Shown here: positions 8,200 to 18,139 of the stretch, piece by piece
How the letters are laid out: every line of letters begins with the position of its first letter
Position numbering within the stretch: position 1 is the first letter of the stretch
Origin: Euborellia annulipes
Taxonomy: Eukaryota > Arthropoda > Insecta > Dermaptera > Anisolabididae
Length of the DNA: 64,000 nt
Direction of reading: 5' to 3'
Assembly (NCBI GenBank): GCA_023213315.1
Contig: JAKCPI010004467.1
Location: 62,001-126,000 of the forward strand
Program-made: the position numbers and the translations under genes
The notes under the pieces: model-generated
Told to the model about the DNA's origin: nothing
The model's database searches: none
Seen by the model: only the letters and a program-made list of their open reading frames with translations

Positions 8200-8480
8200 A
8201 GTTTTTTAAATGCGAGAGAACGATATGAGATCGTTGATCTCGTGATGCAATCAAGTTTCTTATCCGGGATGTGATTGTGCCATTGACTCGCACGATTCAA
8301 ACCTGCACTATCAGTTAGAGAGAGATGAGAAGTTAGTTTAGGAGTATCGGTGATAAGATACCGATCTAGGTCAATGTAGGATTGATTCGTGTGTACGCCG
8401 GCTAGTCAAATAGGCACACCATACCCCGTATATGAACTTGGTTGCGCCCTCTGAGATAGTAGTTAGGGTATTTTTTATTT
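8200..8480. promoter_or_regulatory. GC-richer block upstream of exon C
   Basis: This roughly 280 bp block is much less AT-rich than its flanks. It includes short palindromes (GATATGAGATCGTTGATCTC; GTATCGGTGATAAGATACCGAT) and unique sequence such as GTGTGTACGCCGGCTAGTC, with no coding frame. In flies, terminal lola exons that are trans-spliced have their own promoters, so an internal promoter is one possibility; this is inference. Confidence 0.25.
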
Positions 8481-8581
8481 AGGATTGAGTTTTTTGAAAC
8501 AGCAACGAAAAAAAAATGTCTAAAAGGCATACGGTCTTTGTTTTTTTTTTTCTTTTGTCTTTCTCCTCCTATTAGAAACAG

Positions 8582-8862
8582 ATACCCTTCTCTTGTACCC
8601 GGCGAGAAATTTCCAGTGTGTAGAATGTGGCCGAAGCTACGTGAGCACGTCTAAATTAAATAGACATGTTCGCTACGAGTGCGGACAAGCGAGATACAGC
8701 CTGAGTTGCCTGGTCTGCGAACGGCGTTTCTCCCGCCCTGACAAGTTGCGTCAGCACATTGAGCGGCATTTGCGCCAGTACATGGATCGTCGACCTTTCA
8801 ATCCAACTCAGCAATTGGCATCGGTGAGTCTCGCTACACATCACTTTTACTGTTGTTATTAA
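8582..8862 (+). CDS. lola: lola alternative terminal exon C (C2HC + C2H2 fingers)
   Basis: Two in-phase acceptors are possible 6 nt apart: ATTAG at 8575 and GAAACAG at 8581. Both are phase 1 after a long T/C tract; the second is used here and gives 93 residues. Finger 1 is C13-x2-C16-x12-H29-x4-C34 (CVECGRSYVSTSKLNRHVRY). Finger 2 is C43-x2-C46-x12-H59-x3-H63 (CLVCERRFSRPDKLRQHIER). The tail is RQYMDRRPFNPTQQLAS, then VSLATHHFYCCY to TAA (8860-8862). The last twelve residues are read through a strong donor consensus (TCG/GTGAGT at 8823/8824), so the natural protein may instead splice onward after LAS. Confidence 0.82.
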
Positions 8863-9260
8863 TGTTAAATTAAAAGTTGGCAGGACTTGTAAAAAAAAAA
8901 AAAAAAATTCGAACGTCGAATTAAATTAAATTTTAATTTGCCAACTTTTTTTTTAATTAATGAACTAAAGCCAATATTCAGATTGTGTGGGTGTTATTAA
9001 TGTTTTTCGATTAATTTGTTTGAAATTTTTTATATTTTCGGAATAAAAAAAAAAAAAAAATTATTTATATATATTTTATAATCAATTAATAAAACAAACT
9101 GAAATTTGCTTTTTTTCATATTTAATATTTATATAGACCAGAAGGCCAATTTTATTTTAATTCAAATTTTTTTGCCAGATTTTTGTAGATGAAAAATTGT
9201 GAAAATAACCAAAATAATTTATTAAATTATATATTTTGACATTTTATAAAACAAATATCC
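8863..9260. other. AT-rich stretch after exon C
   Basis: Contains a candidate AATAAA at about 9042 followed by a long A run, which would give exon C a 3' UTR of about 200 nt. Nothing else recognised. Confidence 0.4.
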
Positions 9261-9350
9261 TTTGATTGTTTCTTGGTGACTGGATATTATAATATAAAGA
9301 TGTGGTATATGGACGTCAAGTCGGGAAAATTAAATAAAAGTCTCTTTTTT

Positions 9351-9386
9351 GTCAATGTTTCGAGTGCCGATCGCACTTTCAGGTCA
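9351..9386 (-). ncRNA. degenerate hammerhead-like motif, antisense
   Basis: Read on the minus strand it gives CCTGAAAGTGC, GCACTC, GAAACATTGAC. CTGAAAG replaces CTGATGA and CAT replaces CGT, so the core is damaged. It is the inverted partner of the intact motif at 9498-9542. Confidence 0.4.
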
Positions 9387-9497
9387 AAATCTGATGTCAA
9401 ATTGTCAGGCAACTTTTTAACCTATTTATATTCTTTTGAAAAATTATATTTACTGTTTGTACTGTAGGTGAACTAAGTTGACAATAAGACATCAATC

Positions 9498-9542
9498 TTT
9501 GTCCTGATGAAGAGTGCATTCAGCACTCGAAACGTTGACAAA
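9498..9542 (+). ncRNA. hammerhead ribozyme-like motif, sense orientation
   Basis: All core parts are present in order: helix I TTTGTC, core CTGATGA, one extra A, helix II GAGTGC-ATTCA-GCACTC, core GAAAC, GTT, then helix I' GACAAA. Helix I is 6/6 and helix II 6/6 paired. Helix III is reduced to AC/GT with no loop, the minimal type known from Penelope-like elements, which can act as dimers. Predicted cleavage is after GTT at 9536. It lies in sense orientation within lola pre-mRNA. Confidence 0.6.
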
Positions 9543-9574
9543 AATTACATTTATTTTTTCGCCTTAGCTGGTCC

Positions 9575-10160
9575 ATATACCCTTATAACAAACACATCCT
9601 TAAATATCCTTAGAGTTTAATTTAAAAAAAAAAAATTACTCAAATTATTTTTTTCTTTTGAATAATTCAAATTAATTCTTTTAATTAGCACAATTTGTAG
9701 GGGAAATCATTTGAGCCTGGCAAGGATCAGCTCTTGTAAAGATAAGAGAACATTCTCTGAGCACCAAAAACATGATATACAATTTTATTTCTATGGCATC
9801 CAAAATGTGACTTGGTTATTTCCACAAAATAGCATTAATTTATAGCATGTTTTATTTACATTTTATGGAGAATCAAAAAAATTAAAAATAATAATAATTA
9901 ATATTGTTATTTGGAAAAGATGCAATTTTCATTAAATGTTCGATTTTTAAGCCATTCTCTTTAACGGCATCAGCATACCAGATTAAATGTATCTAGACAG
10001 TGAAGCTTTGGAATTTGTCATCGTAGTTGAGGAATATAGGGAGAATAAAAATAAATAAAAATTTAATTATATAATAATCATTTAATAAAAAAAAAAAAAT
10101 GAAAATTGATAAGACTTTGATGTCCAGATACATTATTGGAGGATAGTATATCAGGGTTGT
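9575..10160. other. AT-rich stretch without recognised genes
   Basis: Some non-AT-rich unique sequence (9690-9860 and 9950-10040) but no finger motif, splice-compatible ORF or transposon end that I can name. Confidence 0.4.
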
Positions 10161-10279
10161 TAATTAAAAGAAAGGGTTATAAGCCTCCTGATTTTTAATC
10201 CAATTTTGACGAGAGGTTTTTATTGAGTGACCATTTAATTTTGATTCCGCACTGTTTGAGGGTTTTTTAAAATTAAATT

Positions 10280-10400
10280 TATAGATCCCGACACAAAAAA
10301 ATCTCGTGTGACTGGCCGCAAAATACAATTTGCTCTTCCATTCGCTAATTGAAAGTTGTTTGCTTGTCACACCAGATTTTTTGTGTCCGGATATATCTAG
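10280..10400. repeat. partial copy of the TCTGGTGTGAC hairpin repeat
   Basis: TCTCGTGTGACTGGCCGC pairs with GCTTGTCACACCAGATTTTT across a short spacer containing TCGCTAATTGAAAGTTG. This is the palindromic 3' module of the composite repeat described at 11605-12312. Confidence 0.55.
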
Positions 10401-10642
10401 TTTCCGAGAACCCTTGAAATGCAATTTATAATCAAGCAGAAAATATTTTTTTTAATTAGCAATCATTATTATATGGGGCACAGGGCAAAAGTGGGTCTCA
10501 AACAAATTTGAGGGCAAAATGGGAATATATATTTTAAAGAATATAACGTATTGTGGCTATATTATGTTATAATTAGATTAATGATATAACAAGAGGATGC
10601 AGCCAATAATAAAAAGCATCTATTTTGTTAACACTCTTTATT

Positions 10643-11007
10643 TTGGAACGTTTCGACTATGATCAACAAAGCCATCTTCAGCCCTCCAAGAGTATATTTT
10701 AAATTATGAACATACAAAATAGATATTGTCAGATGAGATATAATACAGATCATATGTATTTACTCGAATGTATTTTTTATTAAAATTTCATTTCACACAA
10801 GAGAGTATGAGAGCAAAGTCTTGAAACAAGGCTTTGCTCTCATACTCTCTTGTGTGAAATGAAATTTTAATAAAAAATACATTCGAGTAAATACATATGA
10901 TCTGTATTATATCTCATCTGACAATATCTATTTTGTATGTTCATAATTTAAAATATACTCTTGGAGGGCTGAAGATGGCTTTGTTGATCATAGTCGAAAC
11001 GTTCCAA
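10643..11007. repeat. 365 bp near-perfect palindrome (foldback element)
   Basis: The left arm starts TTGGAACGTTTCGACTATGA, the right arm ends with its exact complement at 11007. The arms of about 175 nt appear identical over their length, with only a short centre (TCTTGAAACAAGG) unpaired. Each outer end carries a hammerhead-like block of the CTGAAGA...CGAAACGTT type. No ORF. Arm identity implies recent formation or ongoing gene conversion. Confidence 0.75.
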
Positions 11008-11233
11008 TTGTAATCAAAATCATTAGAGCTATTTTTGAGAAAATCGAAAAAATTGCAAAAGTTGATAAGTACAAGCAAGGCCGGATACAAGAAGGGGAGG
11101 GAGAAAACACTCTTAAAATGTTATTTCTCATTGGCAAGAAACTAGCCTACACCTATCCTTAAAAATATATCTTAAAAATTGAACTTTATTTAAAAAAAAT
11201 TTTTTTTTTAATTAATACTTCAAAAAACGTATT

Positions 11234-11520
11234 GTGTATATATTTTTACTTTCTCTTACCTATATATGTAATATTGCGATCAAAAATTCGATGTTGGTGG
11301 AAATACTCGTTTTGAGGGTCCCTGATTCCAAAAAAAGTTGGTCTCTTAAATGGTCTGGCGGGGTGTGTGTTCAAATTTATTTCGACACAAAAAATCTGGT
11401 AAAACAAGTACAGAATGCAACTTTGAATTAGCGAGAAAGCCATTTTGCGGGACCCCACTTTTTTGGATTTATGGGACCTCAAAACGTGTGTATCCATCAA
11501 AAAGAAAATAATACATATGT
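11234..11520. repeat. rearranged fragment of the composite repeat
   Basis: Shares ACTTTCTCTTACCTATATAT, CAAAAATTCGATG and the GATTCCAAAAAAAGTTGG block with the full copies. The order is broken and an inverted GGGACCCCACTTTTTTGGAT piece follows. Confidence 0.55.
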
Positions 11521-11604
11521 TTATATTAATATTAATAGCATAAAATTAAAATTTTGTGGTTAAAACCAAGACCAGTGTCCTGGCCAAAATTTGAAAGTCG
11601 TTTT

Positions 11605-11757
11605 TTACTTTCTCTTACCTATGTATATATGTAATATATATATAGAGAGAAAGTATTGGATTCATGTCAAAAATTCGATGTCGAGATTTTGATGGATCTT
11701 CACGTTTTGAGGTCCCCTGAATCCAAAAAAGTGGTTTTCGCGACATGGTCTGTCTCT

Positions 11758-11806
<49 letters not shown>

Positions 11807-12312
11807 TGTGTGTGTGTGTGTTCAATTTTAAGCATGAAGGAATTGAGCTAGGAGGTTGAAATTTTATATTTAAGTTAAACAGCCCCCGGGACCGGAAAAA
11901 TAAGCTTTTAATCAAAATCGGCCAAAGAGTACTAGTACTTTACTGATGTACTTTTTCAGTTTTTTTCGATTTTCTCAAAATTCGCTCTAACGATTTTGAT
12001 TAAAATTCAAAAATCAATTATTTTTTAGATGCTCTTTCAAATGTATATTCTCGTTTTGCCCTCAAAATTGTTTGAAGCACACTTTACTCTTGTGCTTCAT
12101 AGGAAAGATAGGAGAAATGGTTGCCATGGTAACAAAATATAAATATTTTCCCATACTTATAAATTTTACATCTGAATTCAAATATTCCCTACTGCCGGGA
12201 ACTAAATACATGTCGACACAAAAAATCTGGTGTGACAAGCACAGTACACAACTTTCGATTACCGAAGGTAAGAGAAAGTTGTGTGCTGTGCGCCAGTCAC
12301 ACCAGTTTTTTT
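11605..12312 (+). repeat. composite repeat, full-length copy 1
   Basis: Order of modules: ACTTTCTCTTACCTATGTAT; GAGAAAGTATTGGATTCATG; GAATCCAAAAAAGTGG; (TG)n; AAGCATGAAGGAATTGAGCT; AAGAGTACTAGTACTTTACT; GGTTGCCATGGTAACAAAAT; and a terminal hairpin from ATCTGGTGTGACAAGCACAG to GCGCCAGTCACACCAG. About 0.7 kb. The same order recurs at 47735, 52966, 54410 and inverted at 57060, so this is one repeat family. It is non-coding and its superfamily is unknown to me. The outer ACTTTCTCTTACC and internal GGTAAGAGAAAGT are complementary. Confidence 0.7.
11761..11822. repeat. (TG)n microsatellite
   Basis: About 30 TG units with one GGG interruption, inside the composite repeat at the position where other copies have shorter TGTC/TG runs. 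Confidence 0.9.
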
Positions 12313-12736
12313 AACCACCCTATAGTATGTATATCTTGTAAATAATTCGATATCAAGATTTTGTTGCATTTGCGCGAGTTGAATTGATGAATCAAAATGG
12401 TCATTCTGTGTGTGAACAAAATATCTCAAGATAGAAAAAAACCTGTACTAATTTGATATTTAATTAAGTACAGTGAGGGTAAAATATGAAAATCTTTATT
12501 GAAAATTTTCTAAGCTTACACCATCAAAGTTTCCATTAAAAAATATATAATATTTTTTTTAATAGAATGAAATAATCACAAGTAGAAAGCGCATGGGTGG
12601 GACTTAATATTGTCTTTCACTGTACAGTGAGGGACAAGATCAAAGCTCCCCCATTGCGTTTTCTCACTTCATTATTTCATTGATTTTTAAAAAAAAGGGA
12701 AAAATGTCTCTAAATCAATAAAATTCTTAAAAATTG

Positions 12737-12777
12737 GCGACGTTTCGGTCCAAATTATTCCACCATCATCAGGCAAT
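12737..12777 (-). ncRNA. hammerhead ribozyme-like motif, antisense
   Basis: On the minus strand: ATTGC, CTGATGA, an imperfect TGGTGGAATAATTTGGAC helix II, CGAAAC, GTC, GCCAAT. Core nucleotides are intact; helix I pairs with one bulge; helix III is minimal. Confidence 0.45.
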
Positions 12778-12813
12778 CGGGAATTGTCATACATTTACAT
12801 ATGACCACTCGTG

Positions 12814-12853
12814 CCTGATGATGATCGAATAAATTTGGCCCGAAACGTTGAGA
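12814..12853 (+). ncRNA. hammerhead ribozyme-like motif, sense
   Basis: CTGATGA, helix II region TGATCGAATAAATTTGGCC, CGAAAC, GTT, GAG. The core is conserved but the outer helices are weaker than in the 9498 motif. Confidence 0.4.
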
Positions 12854-12899
12854 GTTTTTAGGAGTTTGATTGATTTAGAGACACTGCTTCCTGACATTG

Positions 12900-14280
12900 T
12901 TCAAATAAACAATGAAATAATATTATATCCCTCAATGTAATTCGCCAGCACACAAAGTTTTTGAATAAAAGCAAATTTTTTTCAAGCAAAAAAATTTGAG
13001 TGCTTTAGTAGTAACCTTGAGCCTAAATCATGTAGGTTCCTAGTTCACTGCTGATTTTATGCATGCCATGGCAATTTGAACAGGGGCGCCAGAAGGAAAT
13101 TTATTTCCTTCAAATAGTAAAAAACTATTCTACTAAAATGTTTTTAGAAATTTGAGATATAATAGGGTCTATTTGAAATATTAATAGAGATTTTATTTAA
13201 AAAAAAATATATCAGTTTTTAAAATAAATGAAATAAAATCAGACATTGCTCTCTCTCCTCCCCCCCCCCCCCAGTTTCGGCGCCTATGAACTTGAAGATC
13301 AACCTCAACCTCATTGTTCTTGAGATATTTTCATTTTGTACATGCACACACACACATAGACCATTTTGCAGGTCCCCCATTTTAGTCTCGGGGAACCTCA
13401 AAAAGTATTTCCATCAAAATAACGCCATCAAATTATAGGTAAGGGAAATTAAAAATCTTAAAAAAAAAAAAAATATTCCATTACAAGTTGTAACATTAAC
13501 AACATTCTGAAATTATGAGAAATTTGTCCGCGTGATGGTTAGTCACACCAGATTTATTTTTTTCAAATGTCTTCCAAATTTTATTAATTTTATTAGTAAT
13601 TTTGGGGTGTTTGGTCCATCAACAATTAAACATACCTCCAAATCTTTAAAATATATATCCAATTAGAAAACGAAAATTTTATATAAAATTTTTTCCTTGC
13701 TTGTTGAAGCTTTTTTTTTATAGAAAATATAAATGGCGAATTTAGCAAAGATTCGACACATGTTTTCACTTGATCAAGGCTCATTTCGATGATGAGACTG
13801 AAACATGCTTAGCAACTTGATTCAGATGCCACACATCAAATATTCTGCTTCCTCTCGCAGGTCCGTTAGTGGCAATTCCCCTTCCTCCATTCCTCCCTTA
13901 CGTGAGCTAATCTTTCCATTCCGTCGTATCCATCTTCCTCCTTCAATCATCAATCATTTTTCTCCCTACTCCCCTTCCACTGCCCGGTAATCTTTGCTCG
14001 GATCTTGATGAAGTCAAAACATTGGTAGAAACATTGCTTTATAGTTGAATGGATATTAATAATTACATTTGTAAATATTACAAAGTTTCTCTGGCGATGT
14101 GACAAGATTTTATCCTCTGTAACATATTTTTATTTTATTTAAAGAATGTTCTTTATAAGATAAAAAAAAGAACTAAAGATAGTTTTTTTTTTTATTCTAA
14201 GTAGTTAATTTTTTTTCGTTCTCCAAATAGATTTGTTATTTTATATTGATAGAATTAATAAAATATAACTTGAACACGTT
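12900..14280. other. repeat fragments and AT-rich DNA before exon D
   Basis: Contains C(13) near 13260, a TCACACCAGATTTATTTTTT fragment at 13542, and an imperfect inverted pair around 13735-14035 with decayed hammerhead-like blocks (GATGATGAGACTGAAACATG; TTGATGAAGTCAAAACATTG). Between these lies a C/T-rich low-complexity segment (13840-13985). No coding exon recognised. Confidence 0.4.
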
Positions 14281-14313
14281 AAATGTTAAATGTATCATTT
14301 TCTTTTGTTCTAG

Positions 14314-14633
14314 ACTCTGCTCAACGAACCCTTGAACGATTCGGTACTGAAGGAATGACCCGCGTCCTGTCGGAGCCGGTCCTTCCGGAAGCCGATTTGT
14401 CTGGGCAGGTTTCATGTCCCACCTGCCACCGGAAATACCATCGCCTGGGCATTCTGCAAAGGCATCAACGATACGAATGTGCTGGTCGTCGAATGCAACT
14501 GACCTGCACATTTTGTGGCCGCCGATTCTCTCGACCTGACAATCTCAAACGTCATCAACTTGCTCTCCATTCGAATGAAATCAGCAATTTTGTCCCGTCC
14601 ACATATCCTGAATTCAATATCTACCAGCTATAA
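14314..14633 (+). CDS. lola: lola alternative terminal exon D (C2HC + C2H2 fingers)
   Basis: The acceptor TTCTTTTGTTCTAG at 14313 is phase 1 (split Asp codon). The exon encodes 106 residues to TAA at 14631-14633. A 34-residue linker (SAQRTLERFGTEGMTRVLSE and an acidic stretch) precedes finger 1, C35-x2-C38-x12-H51-x4-C56 (CPTCHRKYHRLGILQRHQRY). Finger 2 is C65-x2-C68-x12-H81-x4-H86 (CTFCGRRFSRPDNLKRHQLA). The FSRPD-LKxH core of finger 2 matches exon C's, so exons C and D probably derive from one another. The tail SNEISNFVPSTYPEFNIYQL follows. The nearest AATAAA is about 15056. Confidence 0.86.
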
Positions 14634-14639
14634 TATTTC

Positions 14640-15885
14640 GGCTCGCTTATTAATATAAATTCGCGATAAAATTAATTAACAATTGACACTCCTAAATAGC
14701 TGTTAGTTTATTGGACTTGGGAAAATCCCATTTTCTATAAATCCATCCAAAAAATTTCATCCCTTTGAAAAATACACTTGCTCAAAATATTTAAGAAAAA
14801 TATTTTCATAAATAGATTTATAGATCTTAATCTTAAAAAAAAGTAATTTGTCACTTTTTGAGATCAGTATTTTTACTAGTCATTTATTTTTGTATTTATT
14901 TATTTATTTATTCATTTATTTATTATTCATTAATTCATTCATCCATTTTATAATATCTTATTTAATATTTTCAAAATTCTACATTTGAAATTCCTATCAT
15001 AAACCATTCCAGACCAAAAGTTTTTTTTTTTTATTTTTGTATTAAAAAGTATAATAATAAACATATTTTTGAAAAAAGACTTTAAGGATTTATTTCTTAA
15101 AATAAGCTCAACCTTATTTTCCTTTCACAAACAATTTTATTTAAAACATCAAGAAATAATTTTCTATTTTAATTAAGTTGAAGTACAGGTTGGTCTTCGC
15201 TTAGTACAGCTTAGAAGCAACCCAAGGTATATTTTATTTTTTAAACCCTTTGTGCAAAAGCGAAAAAGAGTTCTTAATAAATTGAAAAAATTTCACTTTT
15301 GCCAAAGGAGAAAATTTTTAGTTTAATGAGAATTAAAAAAAAAAAAAAATAAAATTGAATATTTTTGATAAAATAACATTGCTTTTAAAAAATGATAGAT
15401 TAATCAAACAATATATTAAGATCTTTTGATATAGAAAATTGTATTTGGATAATTGTTGACGAAATTTCTCTTTTTAGATGTTCTTTTATCTTGACTAAAT
15501 TATTTTAATGAAATAAAAAGAAACTCAGAAGACAAAACTAAAGAGAAAGTAGAATGAAGAGAAAAAACATCCACTTGGCATGAAAAAAAATTTTATCTCA
15601 AAAATCAAAAATAGAAATCGAAATATCTTTGAGTTATTCGGTTGATTATATATATAAATATACTTAATAGGAACGTCTCAAAAGAAAATGTATTGCATTG
15701 TATAATCTTAAAAAAAAAAAAAAAAAATATATTTAATTGCTGCTCAGTTTTTTTTCGCATGGTCTGATATTCAATAGTTCGCCCTGAAGAACTTTTATTT
15801 CTCAGTAGATTTTTTTTCGTCATTTCTTTTTCCGGGTTAATTTTGCATTCACATAATCCTCCACATGCATTTTGCTTTATGGTTG
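14640..15885. other. AT-rich stretch between exons D and E
   Basis: Contains TCTATAAATC/GATTTATAGA at 14732 and about 14820 (possible loose hairpin), (TTTA)n near 14893, AATAAA near 15056, and the unique GGTTGGTCTTCGCTTAGTAC near 15189. No coding exon recognised. Confidence 0.45.
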
Positions 15886-15891
15886 GTCCAG

Positions 15892-16265
15892 TGAACCAAC
15901 AGGCGGATCATGATGATCCCAAAGACGAGATGATGGTGATGATGATGTCCTCGTCGTCGTCACCCCGATTGCACTTGCGTAGCCTGTCTTCGTCAATGAC
16001 CATCGCTGTCAGCAACTCAGCTTCGACTTCTTCATCAGCAATCAATCCTGATTATAAATTCCCCCCGGCAACTATCACCGCCACCCCATATCTCAAATAT
16101 CAATGCCACAAATGTCTCCGAGTTTATAGTCATGCCAGAGGTTTTCGAAGGCACAGATCAGAGTGTGGACAAGGACCTCAGTATGCTTGCCCAGTTTGTC
16201 AGAAAAAGTTTAAAAGAAAAGATTATATTAAGAACCATTTGAAATACACCCATACTATTTTTTAA
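15892..16265 (+). CDS. lola: lola alternative terminal exon E (C2HC + C2H2 fingers, long linker)
   Basis: The best phase-1 acceptor is GGTTGGTCCAG at 15891 (split Val codon); its pyrimidine tract is poor, so the start is less certain. 124 residues, TAA at 16263-16265. The 70-residue linker is low complexity: acidic HDDPKDE, then MMVMMM, then Ser runs. Finger 1 is C72-x2-C75-x12-H88-x3-C92, with H-x3-C rather than the H-x4-C of most exons. Finger 2 is C100-x2-C103-x12-H116-x4-H121 (CPVCQKKFKRKDYIKNHLKY). Its FKRKDYI-x-x-H motif is close to FKRKEYI in exon F, so E and F look like sister exons. Stop follows four residues after the last His. Confidence 0.82.
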
Positions 16266-16269
16266 AGTC

Positions 16270-17830
16270 GCCTAGTATTTAAAAATTTTTTACTCATTTT
16301 TCAATTTAGGCCTTTTTTAACCCAAGGAGATAACAAGAATTGTAAAATTGATTTTTGAAATTTTATTTTGATTAATTAACACGCTCAATTTAAATATCAA
16401 TAACCCGTGTTCTATTAATATTATAAACGCGAACAACGACAGGGGAGATTTCAAGTTTCTGCACTGACTTTCTTTTTCCCAAATAAATATAATGCATGAT
16501 AAAAGTAATAAATAATTTTTAATTAAAATATTGTTGATAAATTCTATGCTAATTTGTGTTTTTATTTTAAATTTCAACCAGACATGCATATATGTATTGA
16601 GGCAAGATAAAAAAAAAAAAAAGTTGGTGCGGCGATTTGAACTCTCGCCAGTTGCTTAAAAAAAAAAGGTTCATAGTAGTTAACTTAGCACTCAAATTAT
16701 AATTGTTTTAATTCACTCTTAGCATTTTTCACCTCTCAACATCCACGTTCGAATCAGTGACGTCATTTCAGTTTTTGTTTGGGGGAGGGGCAAAAAAATG
16801 TTTACTTCCTATGATAATTTATATACATATAAACATATATACGTCTATATGTTTATCCATACCATATTCTATACTTATTTATAAAGAAAGAGTATGAATT
16901 TGTTTGTTTTTAGGGGCTAAGCTCAGAATATTTACTATTTTTTCCAAAGCCTTGGGGAGAGGGGGGAGTGGCAAATGCCCCCCCCCCCCCCTCAAATGAC
17001 GTCCCTGTATCGAATAATTTGATGAAAAATAGAAATGACAATTCTTGCCATCTCCCTGTTCGAAATTTTCAAATTTTTTTTTAATACTTGATTTGAATAA
17101 GCATTACACACCGCTGATCAATCATTTCTTTAGAATACTTTAATGAGGAATTTTTTTTTTTTTTTTTTTTTTTTATAGTTGAGTTTAGACTGAAATCAAT
17201 TTTATTAAAAAAGATGGAAAATTCATCTTATCTTTTCTTCCTACTCACGAATTAACATAATTTTATTATTATATACCATAATATAAATTATACAGGGTAA
17301 ATAGAATTAATTTAATACTAATTGCAATATAAATAAAAATAAATTTTTCAAATTTGTATTTTCAAATTTATTTAATAGTGTAAAGTCTTGAAAAAATTTT
17401 AAAATCCTTTGCAAAAATAAATTTTCTAAACTATTTCCAAGTAAAAAAAAAAATTTTGTGCATTTGAGAATTTGTTCCTTTTGTAAACATTAATCTGTGT
17501 AAATATCTCTATTGACTAACTTTTTACCTTTTCTTTATATATACGTAATTTATTATTTATTTTGACATTTTTATTAAAAATTTTATATACAAAAAGTATA
17601 TGTATTTTTTTTATTATTAAAATAAAATTTCATTCTTATTCCAATCATTTCTCTTGAAAAAAATATTTAAAATTTTTATTTTATCCACCTCTTGAAAAAT
17701 AATTTTTAGTAGGTTTATTCTAGAAATAAATTAAAATTTTAAAATTGCATAAAATTCAGATATAATTTTTTAATCTCGGTTATCAACTTAGATCCTCTTA
17801 GCGCTCGAGAAATAAAGAAATGAAATGTTT
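16270..17830. other. AT-rich DNA with low-complexity runs
   Basis: AATAAA near 16481 may end exon E transcripts. Also a tRNA-like fragment on the minus strand near 16622-16700, C(13) at 16978-16991, T(20+) near 17153-17174 and AT-rich DNA. No coding exon recognised. Confidence 0.4.
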
Positions 17831-17838
17831 ACCTAGAG

Positions 17839-17872
17839 CAGGGGTGGCCAAAGCGAGACCAGCGGACCTGCC
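17839..17872. mobile_element. hAT-like terminal fragment
   Basis: CAGGGGTGGCCAAAGCGAGA has the CAGGGGT start typical of many animal hAT transposon termini. No matching second end was found nearby; a foldback lies immediately to the right. Confidence 0.35.
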
Positions 17873-17890
17873 CAATTAACATTATTATTA

Positions 17891-18081
17891 AGGCTAGGTG
17901 AAAAGAAGAAAAGTTGTATTTAATTATTTTTATTCCCATTATGTTGACGTTTCGATCCCGGTTGAGATCATCCTCACCCATTTGTTCTGAGCATGATCCC
18001 AACCGGGATCGAAACGTCAACATAATGGGAATAAAAATAATTAAATACAACTAGCTGCGAATTTTGTTCTTCTTTTCACCT
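17891..18081. repeat. foldback element with GTTTCGATCCCGG core
   Basis: GTTGTATTTAATTATTTTTA and GTTGACGTTTCGATCCCGGT on the left are matched by their complements on the right (ACCGGGATCGAAACGTCAAC). The outermost pair is GAAAAGAAGAA/TTCTTCTTTTC. GAGGATGATCTC-type sequence next to CGAAACGTC is a decayed hammerhead-like block. Confidence 0.65.
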
Positions 18082-18139
18082 ATCCTGATTGAATTACCAG
18101 CTATAAGCCCTACGTTTGAAAAGGAGAAATTATTGGCTG

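Larger units (their letters stand above)
9273..9570. repeat. foldback repeat with paired hammerhead-like motifs
   Basis: GGACGTCAAG and a hammerhead-like block in reverse orientation (9351-9386) are mirrored by the forward block at 9498-9542 and GGTCCATATACC at 9571. The unit resembles the termini of Penelope-like or related non-autonomous elements, in which hammerhead ribozymes are established. Confidence 0.45.
12704..12884. repeat. foldback element with two hammerhead-like motifs
   Basis: TGTCTCTAAATCAATAAAAT at the left is mirrored by GATTGATTTAGAGACA at the right. CGACGTTTCGG...CATCATCAGG on the left arm mirrors CCTGATGATG...CCGAAACG on the right. The centre is ATTTACATATGACC-like. Confidence 0.6.

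Noticed and set aside
8656..8844. Minus-strand frame opposite exon C
   Set aside because: Antisense shadow of the finger exon; no domain.
11656..11859. Frame with a Cys-Val repeat
   Set aside because: Translation of the (TG)n microsatellite.
14236..14511. Minus-strand frame opposite exon D
   Set aside because: Antisense shadow; the fingers are on the + strand.
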